Counted from the stretch's first letter, positions 6,727 through 14,102 are shown. The stretch is DNA of 19,338 nt from Chlamydiia bacterium (GCA_014239035.1 JAAZZY010000018.1:1-19338); one strand, 5' to 3'. A program made the numbers and translations. Notes: generated by a model from the letters alone, not told the origin.

Positions 6727-7926
6727 GCTAGTCCATGCATTTTGAAAGTTAAAGCCTCCTGTGACTCCATCTATATCTAAGATCTCACCTGCAAAGAAGA
6801 GACCTTTGCAAATTTTACTTTCCATCGTTTTGAAATTTACTTCTTTTAAAGTCACCCCGCCACAGGTAACAAATTCTTCTTTGTTGGTTGTTTTTCCTTT
6901 AACCTTAAAGTTATCACAAAAAAGCAGTTTGGAAAGCTCATTAATCTCTTTAGAAGTTAGGTCATTGAGCCTCTTATCATCTTGAATTTTTAGTCGCCTT
7001 AAAGCAAGCCTCCAAAAGTTTTTAGGAAGCTTGAATATGTTTTCAGAGAGAAGTGTTTTGCTCTGATGATTTTTCTTTAACTTTAGAAGCTTTTGGGTAA
7101 TCTGATCTAAGGAATGATCTTTTGTCCAATTGATCTTAATTTCAAAGCTATATTCTTTTTTATTAAGGAGGCGAGCAGCCCATGCGGAGAGTTTCAAAAT
7201 GGCAGGCCCGCTAAAGCCAAAGTGTGTTATTAAAAGAGGGCCACTTTGAGAAAAAGAGCTTTTACATATTTCAACAGATACATCTTCAAAGGAAATTCCA
7301 CTTAAGTTTGAAAGAGGGGAGGCTGGAACATTAAATGTAAAAAGTGAGGGCACGGGCTCTTGAATGGTGTGGCCAAGCTCTTTTGCCCAAATATGACCCT
7401 TAGAGCTATTGCCTGTTGCCAAAATAAGCTTTTCACACTTAATAAGAGAGGCATCTTTCATCTTAAGATGAAATTCATCATTAACCTTTTCAATAGACTC
7501 TATTTTCTGTTGGGTATGAATTTCTACACCGAGTTTCTCTGCCGTTGATAAAAAGCAGTTAATAATTGTCTCTGAGGAGTCTGTTGTGGGAAACATCCTG
7601 CCGTCTCCCTCAGCTTTTAAATACACTCCTTTGGATTCAAACCAGTCAATGGTGTCTTTAGGTCCAAATCTATTAAAAGGCCCTAAAAGTTCTTTCTCGC
7701 CTCTTGGGTAGTTTTTGATTAAAAGCTTTGGGTCAAAGCATGCGTGTGTCACATTACAGCGCCCTCCACCTGAGACCTTCACTTTAGATAAAAGAGATAG
7801 ATTCTTTTCTAAAATGATGACACCGGCATTTGGGTGAGCCTCTTTAGCAGATAGTGCAGCAAAAAAACCTGCGGCTCCACCGCCAATGACTACTGTTGAA
7901 TAGGTTTTTGTTGTAGAAGTGATTAT
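6697..7926 (-). CDS. HI0933/YhiN-family FAD-dependent flavoprotein, apparent AUA start
   Basis: The family has an FAD-binding Rossmann fold near residue 12 (here VVIGGGAAG), a SGGGRCNVTH motif and a C-terminal FAGEILDIDGVTGGFN motif, all present. Its physiological role is poorly defined. The first ATG/GTG/TTG in frame is a GTG at 7782, which would remove the whole dinucleotide-binding motif and cannot be the true start. The frame is open up to a TAG just beyond 7934. Between them the only start-like codons near a ribosome site are ATA (7924-7926), seven bases after AGAGAGG, or the next codon, ATC. An ATA start gives 409 residues, the usual family length. Either AUA initiates here, or an ATG has mutated and expression is reduced. 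The gene converges with the ribokinase operon. Confidence 0.8.
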   Translation of the reverse strand: MITSTTKTYSTVVIGGGAAGFFAALSAKEAHPNAGVIILEKNLSLLSKVKVSGGGRCNVTHACFDPKLLIKNYPRGEKELLGPFNRFGPKDTIDWFESKGVYLKAEGDGRMFPTTDSSETIINCFLSTAEKLGVEIHTQQKIESIEKVNDEFHLKMKDASLIKCEKLILATGNSSKGHIWAKELGHTIQEPVPSLFTFNVPASPLSNLSGISFEDVSVEICKSSFSQSGPLLITHFGFSGPAILKLSAWAARLLNKKEYSFEIKINWTKDHSLDQITQKLLKLKKNHQSKTLLSENIFKLPKNFWRLALRRLKIQDDKRLNDLTSKEINELSKLLFCDNFKVKGKTTNKEEFVTCGGVTLKEVNFKTMESKICKGLFFAGEILDIDGVTGGFNFQNAWTSAFLAGMPAS

Positions 7927-8005
7927 AGGAGGGCCTCTCTACGCATTTTCTTAATTGCCTGCTGAGTATAGCACAAGGTTGTTTCTAGATAATCGAAATC
8001 TTTCT

Positions 8006-8659
8006 TTAGAACGAGATTTTTAAACCTACATAGGGGATAGATCTTAAGATTTCTTGATTTTTCACTCCTGCTTCTAATGAAAAGGATCTGATTGAAGGGA
8101 ATTGGTTTTCTAAAACAAAGGAAATGTCAATTTCAGTACCAATGTATTCTTCAAGTTTGCCTGAAGTATTTCGCCAAGAGTATCCTTCAAAAACTCCTAT
8201 GCGAGGAGATAATTTAAGTCCAAAAAGACTGATGATTTTGAAAGGTTTAACGTAGATACCTGTTAATAGAGCCAAAGCGTTTTTTGTCCTATGCTTGATC
8301 GCTGATTTATCTAGGTAATAGTTGTTTCTAGAATAATAGTATTCCATTCGGGCGCCTAATGCCAGCTGGAGCCAAGTCTGAAGAGATATACCCCAATTTT
8401 GTTGAAGCATCCATCCTTCTCTTTTTTGATTTTCCATAAACAATCCTTCAAGAAATTCCGGCGGAATATATCCATACTGGGTAGATGTGAAAAAGCTGAT
8501 TAGTTTGTTTCTTTGCGTAATTGGATGGGGAGGAGAGTAGGTGTAAGATGCTGCAGGAAATTTTTCGTCTATTGAAGAGGTGAGTTCATCACTAAAATTG
8601 TCAGTAGATCCAAATAAGTAAAAAGGAAGAAGAAGTAATGTAAAGAAGAGTTTGTTCAT
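8006..8659 (-). CDS. Small outer-membrane-like beta-barrel protein, function unknown
   Basis: 217 residues with an N-terminal signal peptide (MNKLFFTLLLLPFYLFGS). The mature part is rich in aromatic residues and alternating patterns such as LALGARMEYYYS, and ends in YVGLKISF with a C-terminal phenylalanine, the usual outer-membrane beta-barrel ending. I recognise no specific family. It is short for a porin, so an eight- to ten-strand barrel or a lipid-modifying or adhesin-type small barrel is possible. The MsrBA gene lies upstream on the same strand, 84 bases away, and the two could be co-transcribed. No strong ribosome site precedes the ATG. Confidence 0.6.
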   Translation of the reverse strand: MNKLFFTLLLLPFYLFGSTDNFSDELTSSIDEKFPAASYTYSPPHPITQRNKLISFFTSTQYGYIPPEFLEGLFMENQKREGWMLQQNWGISLQTWLQLALGARMEYYYSRNNYYLDKSAIKHRTKNALALLTGIYVKPFKIISLFGLKLSPRIGVFEGYSWRNTSGKLEEYIGTEIDISFVLENQFPSIRSFSLEAGVKNQEILRSIPYVGLKISF

Positions 8660-8743
8660 TTTCTGATTAAAATTTTAAATCTAAATAAGTTAGAAAGAAT
8701 ATTCTCGCATTTGATTTTATGCAAGCTAGTTTCATTTAAAATT

Positions 8744-9604
8744 TTATGTGAATCTCTTAACAAAGCTGTGAGTGCAGTGACCTTTTGGATTATTAGATAA
8801 ATAATTTTGATGCTCTTTTTCAGCAGCCCAAAATATACTTACAGGGATAAGCTTTGTAACGGCAGAGAAACCATTTTTCTGCAGGATTTTTAAAAGGCTT
8901 TCAACAACAGTTTTTTGGTCTAAGTCATAGAAAAACACAGCGCTTTGATACTGGTGGCCTCTGTCATTTCCTTGTCCATTTTCTTGGGTTGGGTCATGGA
9001 TCTCAAAAAAATGTTTTAAGAGCCTTTCGTCGTTTGTTTTTTCGGGATCAAAAATAATGCGGACTGCTTCAAGGTGTGCTGATTGTCCACCCGACACATC
9101 TTTGTATGTTGGAGACTCTGTTTGACCTCCTATATAACCCGCTTCTGTAAATACAACCCCTTCTTTAGCTTTCATATAATGCTCAACTCCCCAAAAACAT
9201 CCACCTGCAACAATTAGTTCGCGGGAGTCTAGCAGTGTTTCACTATTACAAAAATCAACAGAAAGAGAGTTAACGCAGTTGCGTTTATCTTTAGATGTGT
9301 AATTTTCACCAAAAAAAATATGCCCTAAATGTGATTTGCAGCGGTGGCACATAATCTCTGTTCTTTTAGCATCAGCATCTAAAACTTTTTCAATAGAGTC
9401 CACTATCTCATCATCGAAGCTGGGCCAGCCACAGGAACTCGTAAACTTAAATGTACTTCTAAAAAGAGCACGTCCACATCTACGGCAAAGGTAAGTGCCC
9501 TTTGATTCCTCGTTGACAAATTTACCAGAGCCTGGGGGCTCAGTTCCCTTATCGACTAGGATATCCACTGCCTTAGGATCTAAACTAGCTATTTTATCTT
9601 GCAT
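8744..9604 (-). CDS. msrBA: Bifunctional peptide methionine sulfoxide reductase, MsrB-MsrA fusion
   Basis: 286 residues with the MsrB domain first. MsrB: zinc-type cysteine pairs C40-x2-C43 and C86-x2-C89, SSCGWPSF (56-63) and the catalytic RNCVNS with C110. MsrA: GGCFWG with nucleophile C136, then GYIGG, HLEAV and a later GHQYQSAVF. A cysteine in KGHC near the end could resolve the disulfide. MsrB reduces the R and MsrA the S epimer of methionine sulfoxide in oxidised proteins. There is no signal peptide, so it acts in the cytosol. The B-A order is the reverse of the A-B order in streptococcal and neisserial fusions. The promoter region upstream is very AT-rich (ATATATATATTAT) and shares the spacer with a perfect 26-bp dyad. 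Confidence 0.93.
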   Translation of the reverse strand: MQDKIASLDPKAVDILVDKGTEPPGSGKFVNEESKGTYLCRRCGRALFRSTFKFTSSCGWPSFDDEIVDSIEKVLDADAKRTEIMCHRCKSHLGHIFFGENYTSKDKRNCVNSLSVDFCNSETLLDSRELIVAGGCFWGVEHYMKAKEGVVFTEAGYIGGQTESPTYKDVSGGQSAHLEAVRIIFDPEKTNDERLLKHFFEIHDPTQENGQGNDRGHQYQSAVFFYDLDQKTVVESLLKILQKNGFSAVTKLIPVSIFWAAEKEHQNYLSNNPKGHCTHSFVKRFT

Positions 9605-9681
9605 GGATTTGTGGGACTTACTTCAGTTTTTGCATAATATATATATTAAATAAATTTTTAAAAAGGAAATTTAAGGTGGGG

Positions 9682-9707
9682 AATTCTTTGATTTTAATCA
9701 AAGAATT
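9682..9707. promoter_or_regulatory. Perfect 26-bp dyad, operator-like
   Basis: AATTCTTTGATT and its exact reverse complement are separated by only TT. A two-base loop is unsuitable for an RNA hairpin, so a homodimeric regulator binding DNA is the more natural reading. It lies 78 bp upstream of the MsrBA start codon, just before a signal-peptide stub and about 170 bp before the BrnQ gene. It is not a Fur or PerR consensus that I recognise. Confidence 0.55.
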
Positions 9708-9723
9708 TGCGACAATTAGAGGC

Positions 9724-9795
9724 ATGAATTTCATAAAACTTAAAACATCTGTTTTGACAGTTCTACTCCTTGGCAATGTCGTCATTGTGCCCTAG
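9724..9795 (+). pseudogene. Signal-peptide-like stub, probably the start of a broken exported-protein gene
   Basis: An ATG opens 23 residues (MNFIKLKTSVLTVLLLGNVV, then IVP) before TAG. A short basic end followed by a hydrophobic core is a signal-peptide pattern. No continuation that I recognise follows in any frame up to the BrnQ start at 9878. Either an exported protein was lost, or this is a tiny membrane peptide; the dyad just upstream would then sit at its promoter. Confidence 0.35.
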
Positions 9796-9877
9796 GTCAC
9801 AACTAGATTCTCCCAATTAAAACATTTACTTGCCTTTAAACCCAGCTGTTAAAGCTTTAGCATTATATATAAGTTTC

Positions 9878-11017
9878 ATGAAAAAAATTAACCTACGCTT
9901 AACTCTCACTCTCTCTATTGCTATCTTCTCCATGTTTTTTGGGGCCGGCAATACGATTTATCCCATAGCATTAGCCATTGAGACCAAAACTCAATTTGGA
10001 TGGTCCTTTTTAGGGTTCTGCTTAACAGCTATTTTAGGACCGTTACTTGGTTTGCTTGCTGGAGCGCTCTCAAAAGGTAATGCCTTAAACTTTTTTGGGT
10101 TAGCCGGAAAATACCCAGGATACCTTCTTTTAGGAGCCTCGCTTGCTCTTCTAGGACCTTTTGCAGTACTTCCAAGATGCGTTAATGTCTCTTTTGCGGC
10201 TATACAATCGATTCTTCCCTCATGCTCTTTGTGGGTGTTTGCCTTTTTATTTTGCTGCTTAGCTATTGTTTGTTGCTTTAAGCAAAAAATGCTTCTGCCA
10301 ATACTTGGTTATATCTTATCTCCTACACTGATAGCTTGTTTACTATTCATCATCTACAAGGGGTTTGCCTCTTCTGAAAATATAGCCATAAGCGATTGGG
10401 GGATAGGAGGCGCATTTTCATTTGGTCTGCTTACCGGCTATGAAACAATGGATCTTATAGCCTCTATTATTTTTTCGGCAGGGATTTGGAGTATGGTATC
10501 AGAAGCCATATCTAGTGATTCTAAAACAGTGTTAAAGACAACGCTTATAACCGGAATTATTTCTTGTATGCTTTTAGGTTTGATTTATTTTGGTATAGGA
10601 CATGCTGCTGCTTTGCATAGTCAATCTCTTACTGGACTGCCTAAACAAGAATTGATGCCGAGGCTTGCATTGTTAACACTAGGGCCTAATTTAGCAATCG
10701 TTGCCAATATCGCAATTGCCCTTGCATGTTTTACAACCGTCATAGGTTTGACCATGACGCTAAGTAATATTATTTCAAAAGAGATTTTCAAAGGTCGAAT
10801 TTCTTACTTAAGCATTGTATTAGGCTTACTTTTGACGACACTAGTTATGAGCGGTATTGGCTTTGAGACCATCAGCTTACTTATCATCAAAGTACTTGTA
10901 ATTCTGTATCCTTTGATTATTGCTTTGACCATTGCAAATATTGCATTCAGGCTGGTTCAAGGAAGTAAACAATTTAAGACCTGGAATGCTGGGTTCAAGA
11001 AGGCTGAAGATTCATAG
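9878..11017 (+). CDS. brnQ: Branched-chain amino acid transporter, BrnQ/LIVCS family
   Basis: 379 residues from the ATG at 9878 (MKKINLRLTL...), with about 12 hydrophobic helices. The first helix carries MFFGAGNTIYPIALA (AIFSMFFGAGN...), the family hallmark also seen as LFFGAGNLIFPP in BrnQ proteins. These are sodium- or proton-coupled importers of leucine, isoleucine and valine in the inner membrane, useful to an organism that takes amino acids from its surroundings. The frame is open 16 codons further upstream to a TTG at 9830, but that extension is not family-like and overlaps the promoter region (TTATATATAAG just before the ATG), so the ATG is chosen. The 3' end converges with the next gene with only five bases between stops, and no terminator hairpin is visible. 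Confidence 0.88.
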   Translation: MKKINLRLTLTLSIAIFSMFFGAGNTIYPIALAIETKTQFGWSFLGFCLTAILGPLLGLLAGALSKGNALNFFGLAGKYPGYLLLGASLALLGPFAVLPRCVNVSFAAIQSILPSCSLWVFAFLFCCLAIVCCFKQKMLLPILGYILSPTLIACLLFIIYKGFASSENIAISDWGIGGAFSFGLLTGYETMDLIASIIFSAGIWSMVSEAISSDSKTVLKTTLITGIISCMLLGLIYFGIGHAAALHSQSLTGLPKQELMPRLALLTLGPNLAIVANIAIALACFTTVIGLTMTLSNIISKEIFKGRISYLSIVLGLLLTTLVMSGIGFETISLLIIKVLVILYPLIIALTIANIAFRLVQGSKQFKTWNAGFKKAEDS

Positions 11018-11022
11018 TAGAA

Positions 11023-11358
11023 TTATTTACGTTTCCTTACAAAAAGCAGCAGCAGAGCCCCTATTGCAAATGAGAGAATCCCTCCTCCACGAAGGTACCA
11101 AGATAACTTTTGGTATTGAGCCACTTCTTCCCTGCCATCAGCAATTTTTTTTCTTATGGGGTCTGTTACAAACGCCTTTCCAATTTTATGAACAGTCGGG
11201 TCTATTTTTATTAAGTGGCAGGCTTGATTCACGCCCTTTTGAGTTTTCTGTATTTTTTGTTGTCCCTCAATAACTTGAGAAGCAACATAGCTACCAAAAA
11301 TAAACAGAACAATACCGGCAATAATAAAGACGGGACTTAAAATTCTTCTAAAAATCAT
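11023..11358 (-). CDS. Two-TM membrane protein, paralogue of the one at 11733-12104
   Basis: 111 residues: an N-terminal helix (SPVFIIAGIVLFIFGSYVAS), a charged loop of about 50 residues (EGQQKIQKTQKGVN... IGKAFV... KKIADG) and a second helix before a basic end (RKRK). The ATG at 11358 has AAGGAAGT as ribosome site. The order GIVL-FGS-V-G-KI-K-QK-VN then IGKA-KKI-G recurs in the divergent neighbour, so both derive from one ancestor. No known domain is recognised. The basic loop would face the cytoplasm under the positive-inside rule. Location and spacing give no role. I would call it conserved hypothetical. Confidence 0.65.
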   Translation of the reverse strand: MIFRRILSPVFIIAGIVLFIFGSYVASQVIEGQQKIQKTQKGVNQACHLIKIDPTVHKIGKAFVTDPIRKKIADGREEVAQYQKLSWYLRGGGILSFAIGALLLLFVRKRK

Positions 11359-11379
11359 ACTTACTTCCTTAAGTTTTTG

Positions 11380-11584
11380 CTACTGCAGCATGTTAGAAAT
11401 ATCAACATTTACTTGATTACCTTGAACCAAGACGCTTTTAATTGTTGCGGCATTCAAATTCAACCGTCCTTCCGGTGACTATCGAATTATCAGTAAAATT
11501 GAGCAAAATCCCCGAACATGCACTCAATTTAGAGGAGAAAACTGTAATAAGGATAAGCAAAGTGACTATAGAATTTAATTTCAT
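11380..11584 (-). pseudogene. Broken choloylglycine hydrolase / penicillin V acylase-type gene
   Basis: The minus strand encodes a signal peptide followed by the N-terminal nucleophile region of this Ntn-hydrolase family: MKLNSIVTLLILITVFSS, then KLSACSGILLNFTDNS and IVTGRTVEF. In the family, Cys becomes the first residue after processing, and the C-S/T-x(8-12)-G-R-T-x-E pattern that follows is typical. The frame ends at TAA (11438-11440) after 48 codons. A shifted frame is open from about 11455 to a TAG at 11380-11382 (NAATIKSVLVQGNQVNVDIS), which may be the tail of the same gene. The ~300-residue middle is missing, so an internal deletion plus frameshift is likely. It fills most of the 374-base gap between the two paralogous membrane-protein genes. 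Confidence 0.6.
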
Positions 11585-11698
11585 AATGATTCCCAACAGT
11601 TTAAAAAGATCTAAGTATTTTATATCTATCAGACTCCATAATTTTATATTAAGGCAAATTTAACTTTATTTATTGACTTATTCAGTAGTTTTAAAAAT

Positions 11699-11754
11699 AA
11701 GGAGGTATACCCATGAAAAGTAGGAAATATCTATGGCATCTAAGAAATCAGTGA
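11699..11754 (+). promoter_or_regulatory. Strong Shine-Dalgarno and 13-codon overlapping leader ORF
   Basis: AAGGAGGT (11699-11706) sits six bases before an ATG at 11713 that encodes MKSRKYLWHLRNQ and stops at 11754, that is, 21 bases inside the following gene. The membrane-protein ATG at 11733 has only AGGA for itself. The leader may load ribosomes onto the gene by translational coupling, or mark an old start position lost by a frameshift. Confidence 0.4.
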
Positions 11755-12104
11755 AATTTACAGCAAAAGCAAAGAAAATAAGCGGCTCTATCCTCTTAGT
11801 CGTAGGGATTGTCTTAATAGTTTTTGGAAGCATAGTCTCAGGAAAGGTCAACCAGGGTAGAAGAAAAATCCGTAAGGCTCAAAAAAGCGTAAATGTCATT
11901 AGAGATGTCTCAGGAGCTAGCGGATATACTAGGGGAATTGGAAAAGCGGCCTCTAATTCAGCTCAAAAGAAAATTAATAAGGGTAAAAGACAAGCAGGGA
12001 CATTCAAGGGACTCTCTATCGTGTTTCTTGTCGTAGGAATTGTCTGCGTTTCATCTGGAGCTTCCATTCTTTATTTGGGCTATGAGCCCAAAAAAAGAAA
12101 ATAG
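11733..12104 (+). CDS. Two-TM membrane protein, paralogue of the one at 11023-11358
   Basis: 123 residues. The basic N-terminus (MASKKSVKFTAKAKKIS) precedes a helix (LLVVGIVLIVFGSIVSG), then a very basic loop with GRRKIRKAQKSVN and KKINKGKRQ, a second helix (FLVVGIVCVSSGASILYLG) and a KKRK end. It shares GIVL-FGS-V-G-KI-K-QK-VN and IGKA-KKI-G with its inverted neighbour but has a longer N-terminus. The ATG at 11733 has AGGAA upstream. An in-frame TAG at 11721-11723 prevents a longer protein. No domain recognised; the strongly basic loop could bind nucleic acid or anionic lipid head groups, which is speculation. Confidence 0.6.
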   Translation: MASKKSVKFTAKAKKISGSILLVVGIVLIVFGSIVSGKVNQGRRKIRKAQKSVNVIRDVSGASGYTRGIGKAASNSAQKKINKGKRQAGTFKGLSIVFLVVGIVCVSSGASILYLGYEPKKRK

Positions 12105-12136
12105 TGAATGTTAAAGAGCAAAAGCAAGTTTAAAAA

Positions 12137-12781
12137 CTAGAGCTTCTCTCTACACTGCAGGATCTGTCCTCTAATCTCTCCAGCTTCGTTGAGATATGTA
12201 TGAATGTTTACGTAGATGTCTCCATTCATAAGTTTTTCTCTTTCTTCTTCGACGGATAAGGGAGGAGTCAAAGAAGGGTTCCCTTTGAGTGTGTAGACTC
12301 CAGAGACAAATCCAGATCTACTCTTAGGTGCTATTTTGCCAGATAGTGGAGGCTCGGGGGAAGTCCCTAGACCCTCAACAGTCGTATAGGGTTGCCCGAA
12401 AATTGTTTGAATGATCGGTCCCCCTATATACGGTCCCCCTAAGTGGAAGTGCATCATGATCGCATCACCACTCAAAGACGAATAAGATACGGCATAATGC
12501 AGCTCATTTTTCTCTGGATCAAACAAAAAGGCTGCGCACCCACAAGCATCCTTGTATGGATAAACAGGGTCATTTGCCATAGAATCATAAAAGGAGATCG
12601 GGTGTGGAACATCTTGATCCCCCGGCTGGTAGAGCTTGTGTCTTTCATTATCAATAGATAGTTGCGCATAAAGAGAGGTTGACCTGTTGCTCGGCGGTTT
12701 CTCTTTTATCAAGTTACAGCTTGGCAAAGACAGCAGCATTGCAGTGAACATAAGCAAGCAGAAAAAGCGCATAAATCTCAT
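12137..12781 (-). CDS. CHRD-domain lipoprotein
   Basis: 214 residues. A signal peptide ends in a lipobox, LLSLPSC, with Cys22 as the lipidation site, so the mature protein should be membrane-anchored outside the cytoplasm. The rest matches the CHRD domain (first described in chordin): AFLFDPEKNELHYAVSYSSL, MMHFHLGGPYIGGPIIQTIF and a closing YVNIHTYLNEAGEIRGQI, the H-T-x3-G-E-I-R-G-Q signature. The biochemical function of bacterial CHRD proteins is not established. An AGAGG site precedes the first ATG (12781); the ATG three codons later is also possible. It is transcribed in the same direction as the RING gene, 70 bases downstream of it. The cysteine pair CGC around residue 80 is unusual but its meaning is unclear. 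Confidence 0.85.
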   Translation of the reverse strand: MRFMRFFCLLMFTAMLLSLPSCNLIKEKPPSNRSTSLYAQLSIDNERHKLYQPGDQDVPHPISFYDSMANDPVYPYKDACGCAAFLFDPEKNELHYAVSYSSLSGDAIMMHFHLGGPYIGGPIIQTIFGQPYTTVEGLGTSPEPPLSGKIAPKSRSGFVSGVYTLKGNPSLTPPLSVEEEREKLMNGDIYVNIHTYLNEAGEIRGQILQCREKL

Positions 12782-12851
12782 AAAAAAACCTCTTGTAATA
12801 GCAGCTTATTATGAAGTCTTTATCTATATATTGCAATCAGAAGTGCGGTTG

Positions 12852-13814
12852 TCAGACCCTATTGAGTGGTTTTAGATGTTTTCTAACATACAAGCTGATA
12901 CCTACTGCAGCTAGGGCAAAAGCGCCTCCTAGTCCAAGAGTTGCGAGGTTAACGGCTCCAGTACCACCTATTGCAGCAAAAGCCCCTATTCCAATTGCTA
13001 AACCAGCAGCCTTTGTCGCTAAAGTTTTTACGTTTAGATCTATTTTTTGCTCAGGAGTTGTATTTCTGAAAGCATCTGCGTTAGGATTCTCAAAGAGAAG
13101 AGTTTTTTGGTCTGGATCTGGTACTATTGTTCTTGGGGGAGTTGGATTTCTTACTTCTGCACCTGGACTTGGAGTAAGCATCAGATCTATAAGCTTTGAG
13201 CTAGCGAAAAAGTGCAACGCTAGTCGGGCTGTAATTTCAAGGGTGGAGAAATTAGAAAATTGCCCCATAGCTCCAACGAAGGTAGATGTAAGGAGGGCGG
13301 CAATAGGAAAGGTTGCTTTAATATCTTGATCAAGAAATTTTGAAGCAATAAAGCCACCAATCATTCCTGATATCGTGGAAGCGACTACTGCAGCTCCGTA
13401 TTTAGCTATTCCGCCTAAAAATTCAGTTCCCATAGCAGATGAGTCTGAAGGGAGAGCAACAAAATATATGGGTAAACAAACTAGAGCTAATCCAAACTGG
13501 ACTTCTATTGATTGAAGAATGTTAACTGCTGACCTATTTTCTGACAGAAGAACCTCTACAGATCTATCGTCTAGCTTTTGATTACAGTAAGCGCATTTTT
13601 GTGCCTGATAGATGAATCTTGCCAAGCAACTTTGATGAAAAATATGAGGCCTTGCATCAGGGTGAGCTGTCTCAGAATGTCCAACAACAGGATCAAAATG
13701 TCTTCCTATTAAGTTATAATAAATTCTTCCAGGAAAGTCCCGCAAGCAAATGGGGCAATCCGCACCTTGAAAGGTATCAACATTAGTGTATTTTTCAAAT
13801 GAAACAGTCGACAT
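12852..13814 (-). CDS. RING-finger-like protein with hydrophobic membrane segments; candidate host-directed effector
   Basis: 320 residues. Residues 20-77 carry a RING-H2-like ligand set: C20-P-I-C23, H57-I-F-H60-x2-C63 and C74-x2-C77, with the characteristic spacing of C1-C2, H4-H5-C6 and C7-C8. The third ligand, normally Cys two residues before the first His, is Arg; H46 or H51 might replace it. RING domains usually recruit ubiquitin-charged E2 enzymes. Hydrophobic stretches follow (about 98-121, 133-158, 167-184) and two more near 270-310, separated by a proline-rich polar region (213-252). A RING plus several membrane segments resembles eukaryotic membrane E3 ligases and, in a chlamydia-like organism, an inclusion-membrane effector. 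There is no signal peptide. Effector status and ligase activity are inferences. The ATG at 13814 has AGGA upstream. Confidence 0.7.
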   Translation of the reverse strand: MSTVSFEKYTNVDTFQGADCPICLRDFPGRIYYNLIGRHFDPVVGHSETAHPDARPHIFHQSCLARFIYQAQKCAYCNQKLDDRSVEVLLSENRSAVNILQSIEVQFGLALVCLPIYFVALPSDSSAMGTEFLGGIAKYGAAVVASTISGMIGGFIASKFLDQDIKATFPIAALLTSTFVGAMGQFSNFSTLEITARLALHFFASSKLIDLMLTPSPGAEVRNPTPPRTIVPDPDQKTLLFENPNADAFRNTTPEQKIDLNVKTLATKAAGLAIGIGAFAAIGGTGAVNLATLGLGGAFALAAVGISLYVRKHLKPLNRV

Positions 13815-13837
13815 ATTAGATCCTAAGTATTAACGAT

Positions 13838-13871
13838 TTAAGTATATGAGGTAAATAGATGCATATCTTAA
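13838..13871. repeat. Imperfect inverted repeat in the RING/SulP intergenic region
   Basis: TTAAG-T-ATATG (13838-13848) pairs with CATATCTTAA (13862-13871) over 10 bp with one bulge. It is 24-57 bases upstream of the RING gene's start, within the 288-base AT-rich gap. Could be an operator or chance in AT-rich DNA. The rest of the gap holds the SulP promoter candidates and no gene that I can see. Confidence 0.3.
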
Positions 13872-14056
13872 TAAATTAATCTTCCTTTTGTATCATTTTA
13901 ACTTATTTCCATGAATTTGTCAAGTCAATTATTTAACTTGAAAACCAAGACCCAGGAAATTAAATACTCTGGTTACAAAAGACTTAGAACTTAACTTTGC
14001 GTTTTTTTTGCTGTTTTGAGTGTTATATTTTTAAGTTAAAAAGCAGGTGTTTTTAA

Positions 14057-14085
14057 TTAAATTATACTCTGGATTTTGCTATACT
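14057..14085 (+). promoter_or_regulatory. Tandem -10-like boxes upstream of the SulP operon
   Basis: TATACT occurs twice, at 14063-14068 and 14080-14085, each followed by CT. The second has TTAAAT at a 17-base spacing as a poor -35 and is 17 bases before the TTG start, so its transcript would be nearly leaderless. The spacing of 17 between boxes is equal to about one and a half helical turns. Likely the promoter of the three-gene operon, from consensus match only. Confidence 0.4.
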
Positions 14086-14102
14086 CTTTGTCTAGTTAAC
14101 AT

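Noticed and set aside
9682..9707. Dyad as an intrinsic terminator
   Set aside because: No T tract follows and the two-base loop is too small for an RNA hairpin.
10932..11273. 113-codon plus-strand frame overlapping brnQ end and the two-TM gene
   Set aside because: Runs antisense through the conserved two-TM gene and out of frame in brnQ; a shadow.
11442..11663. 73-codon plus-strand frame in the gap between the two-TM genes
   Set aside because: It is antisense to the signal-peptide/Cys-nucleophile remnant, which explains the stretch better.
12811..13329. 172-codon plus-strand frame antisense to the RING protein
   Set aside because: Ala/Pro-rich shadow of the hydrophobic minus-strand protein, without independent features.
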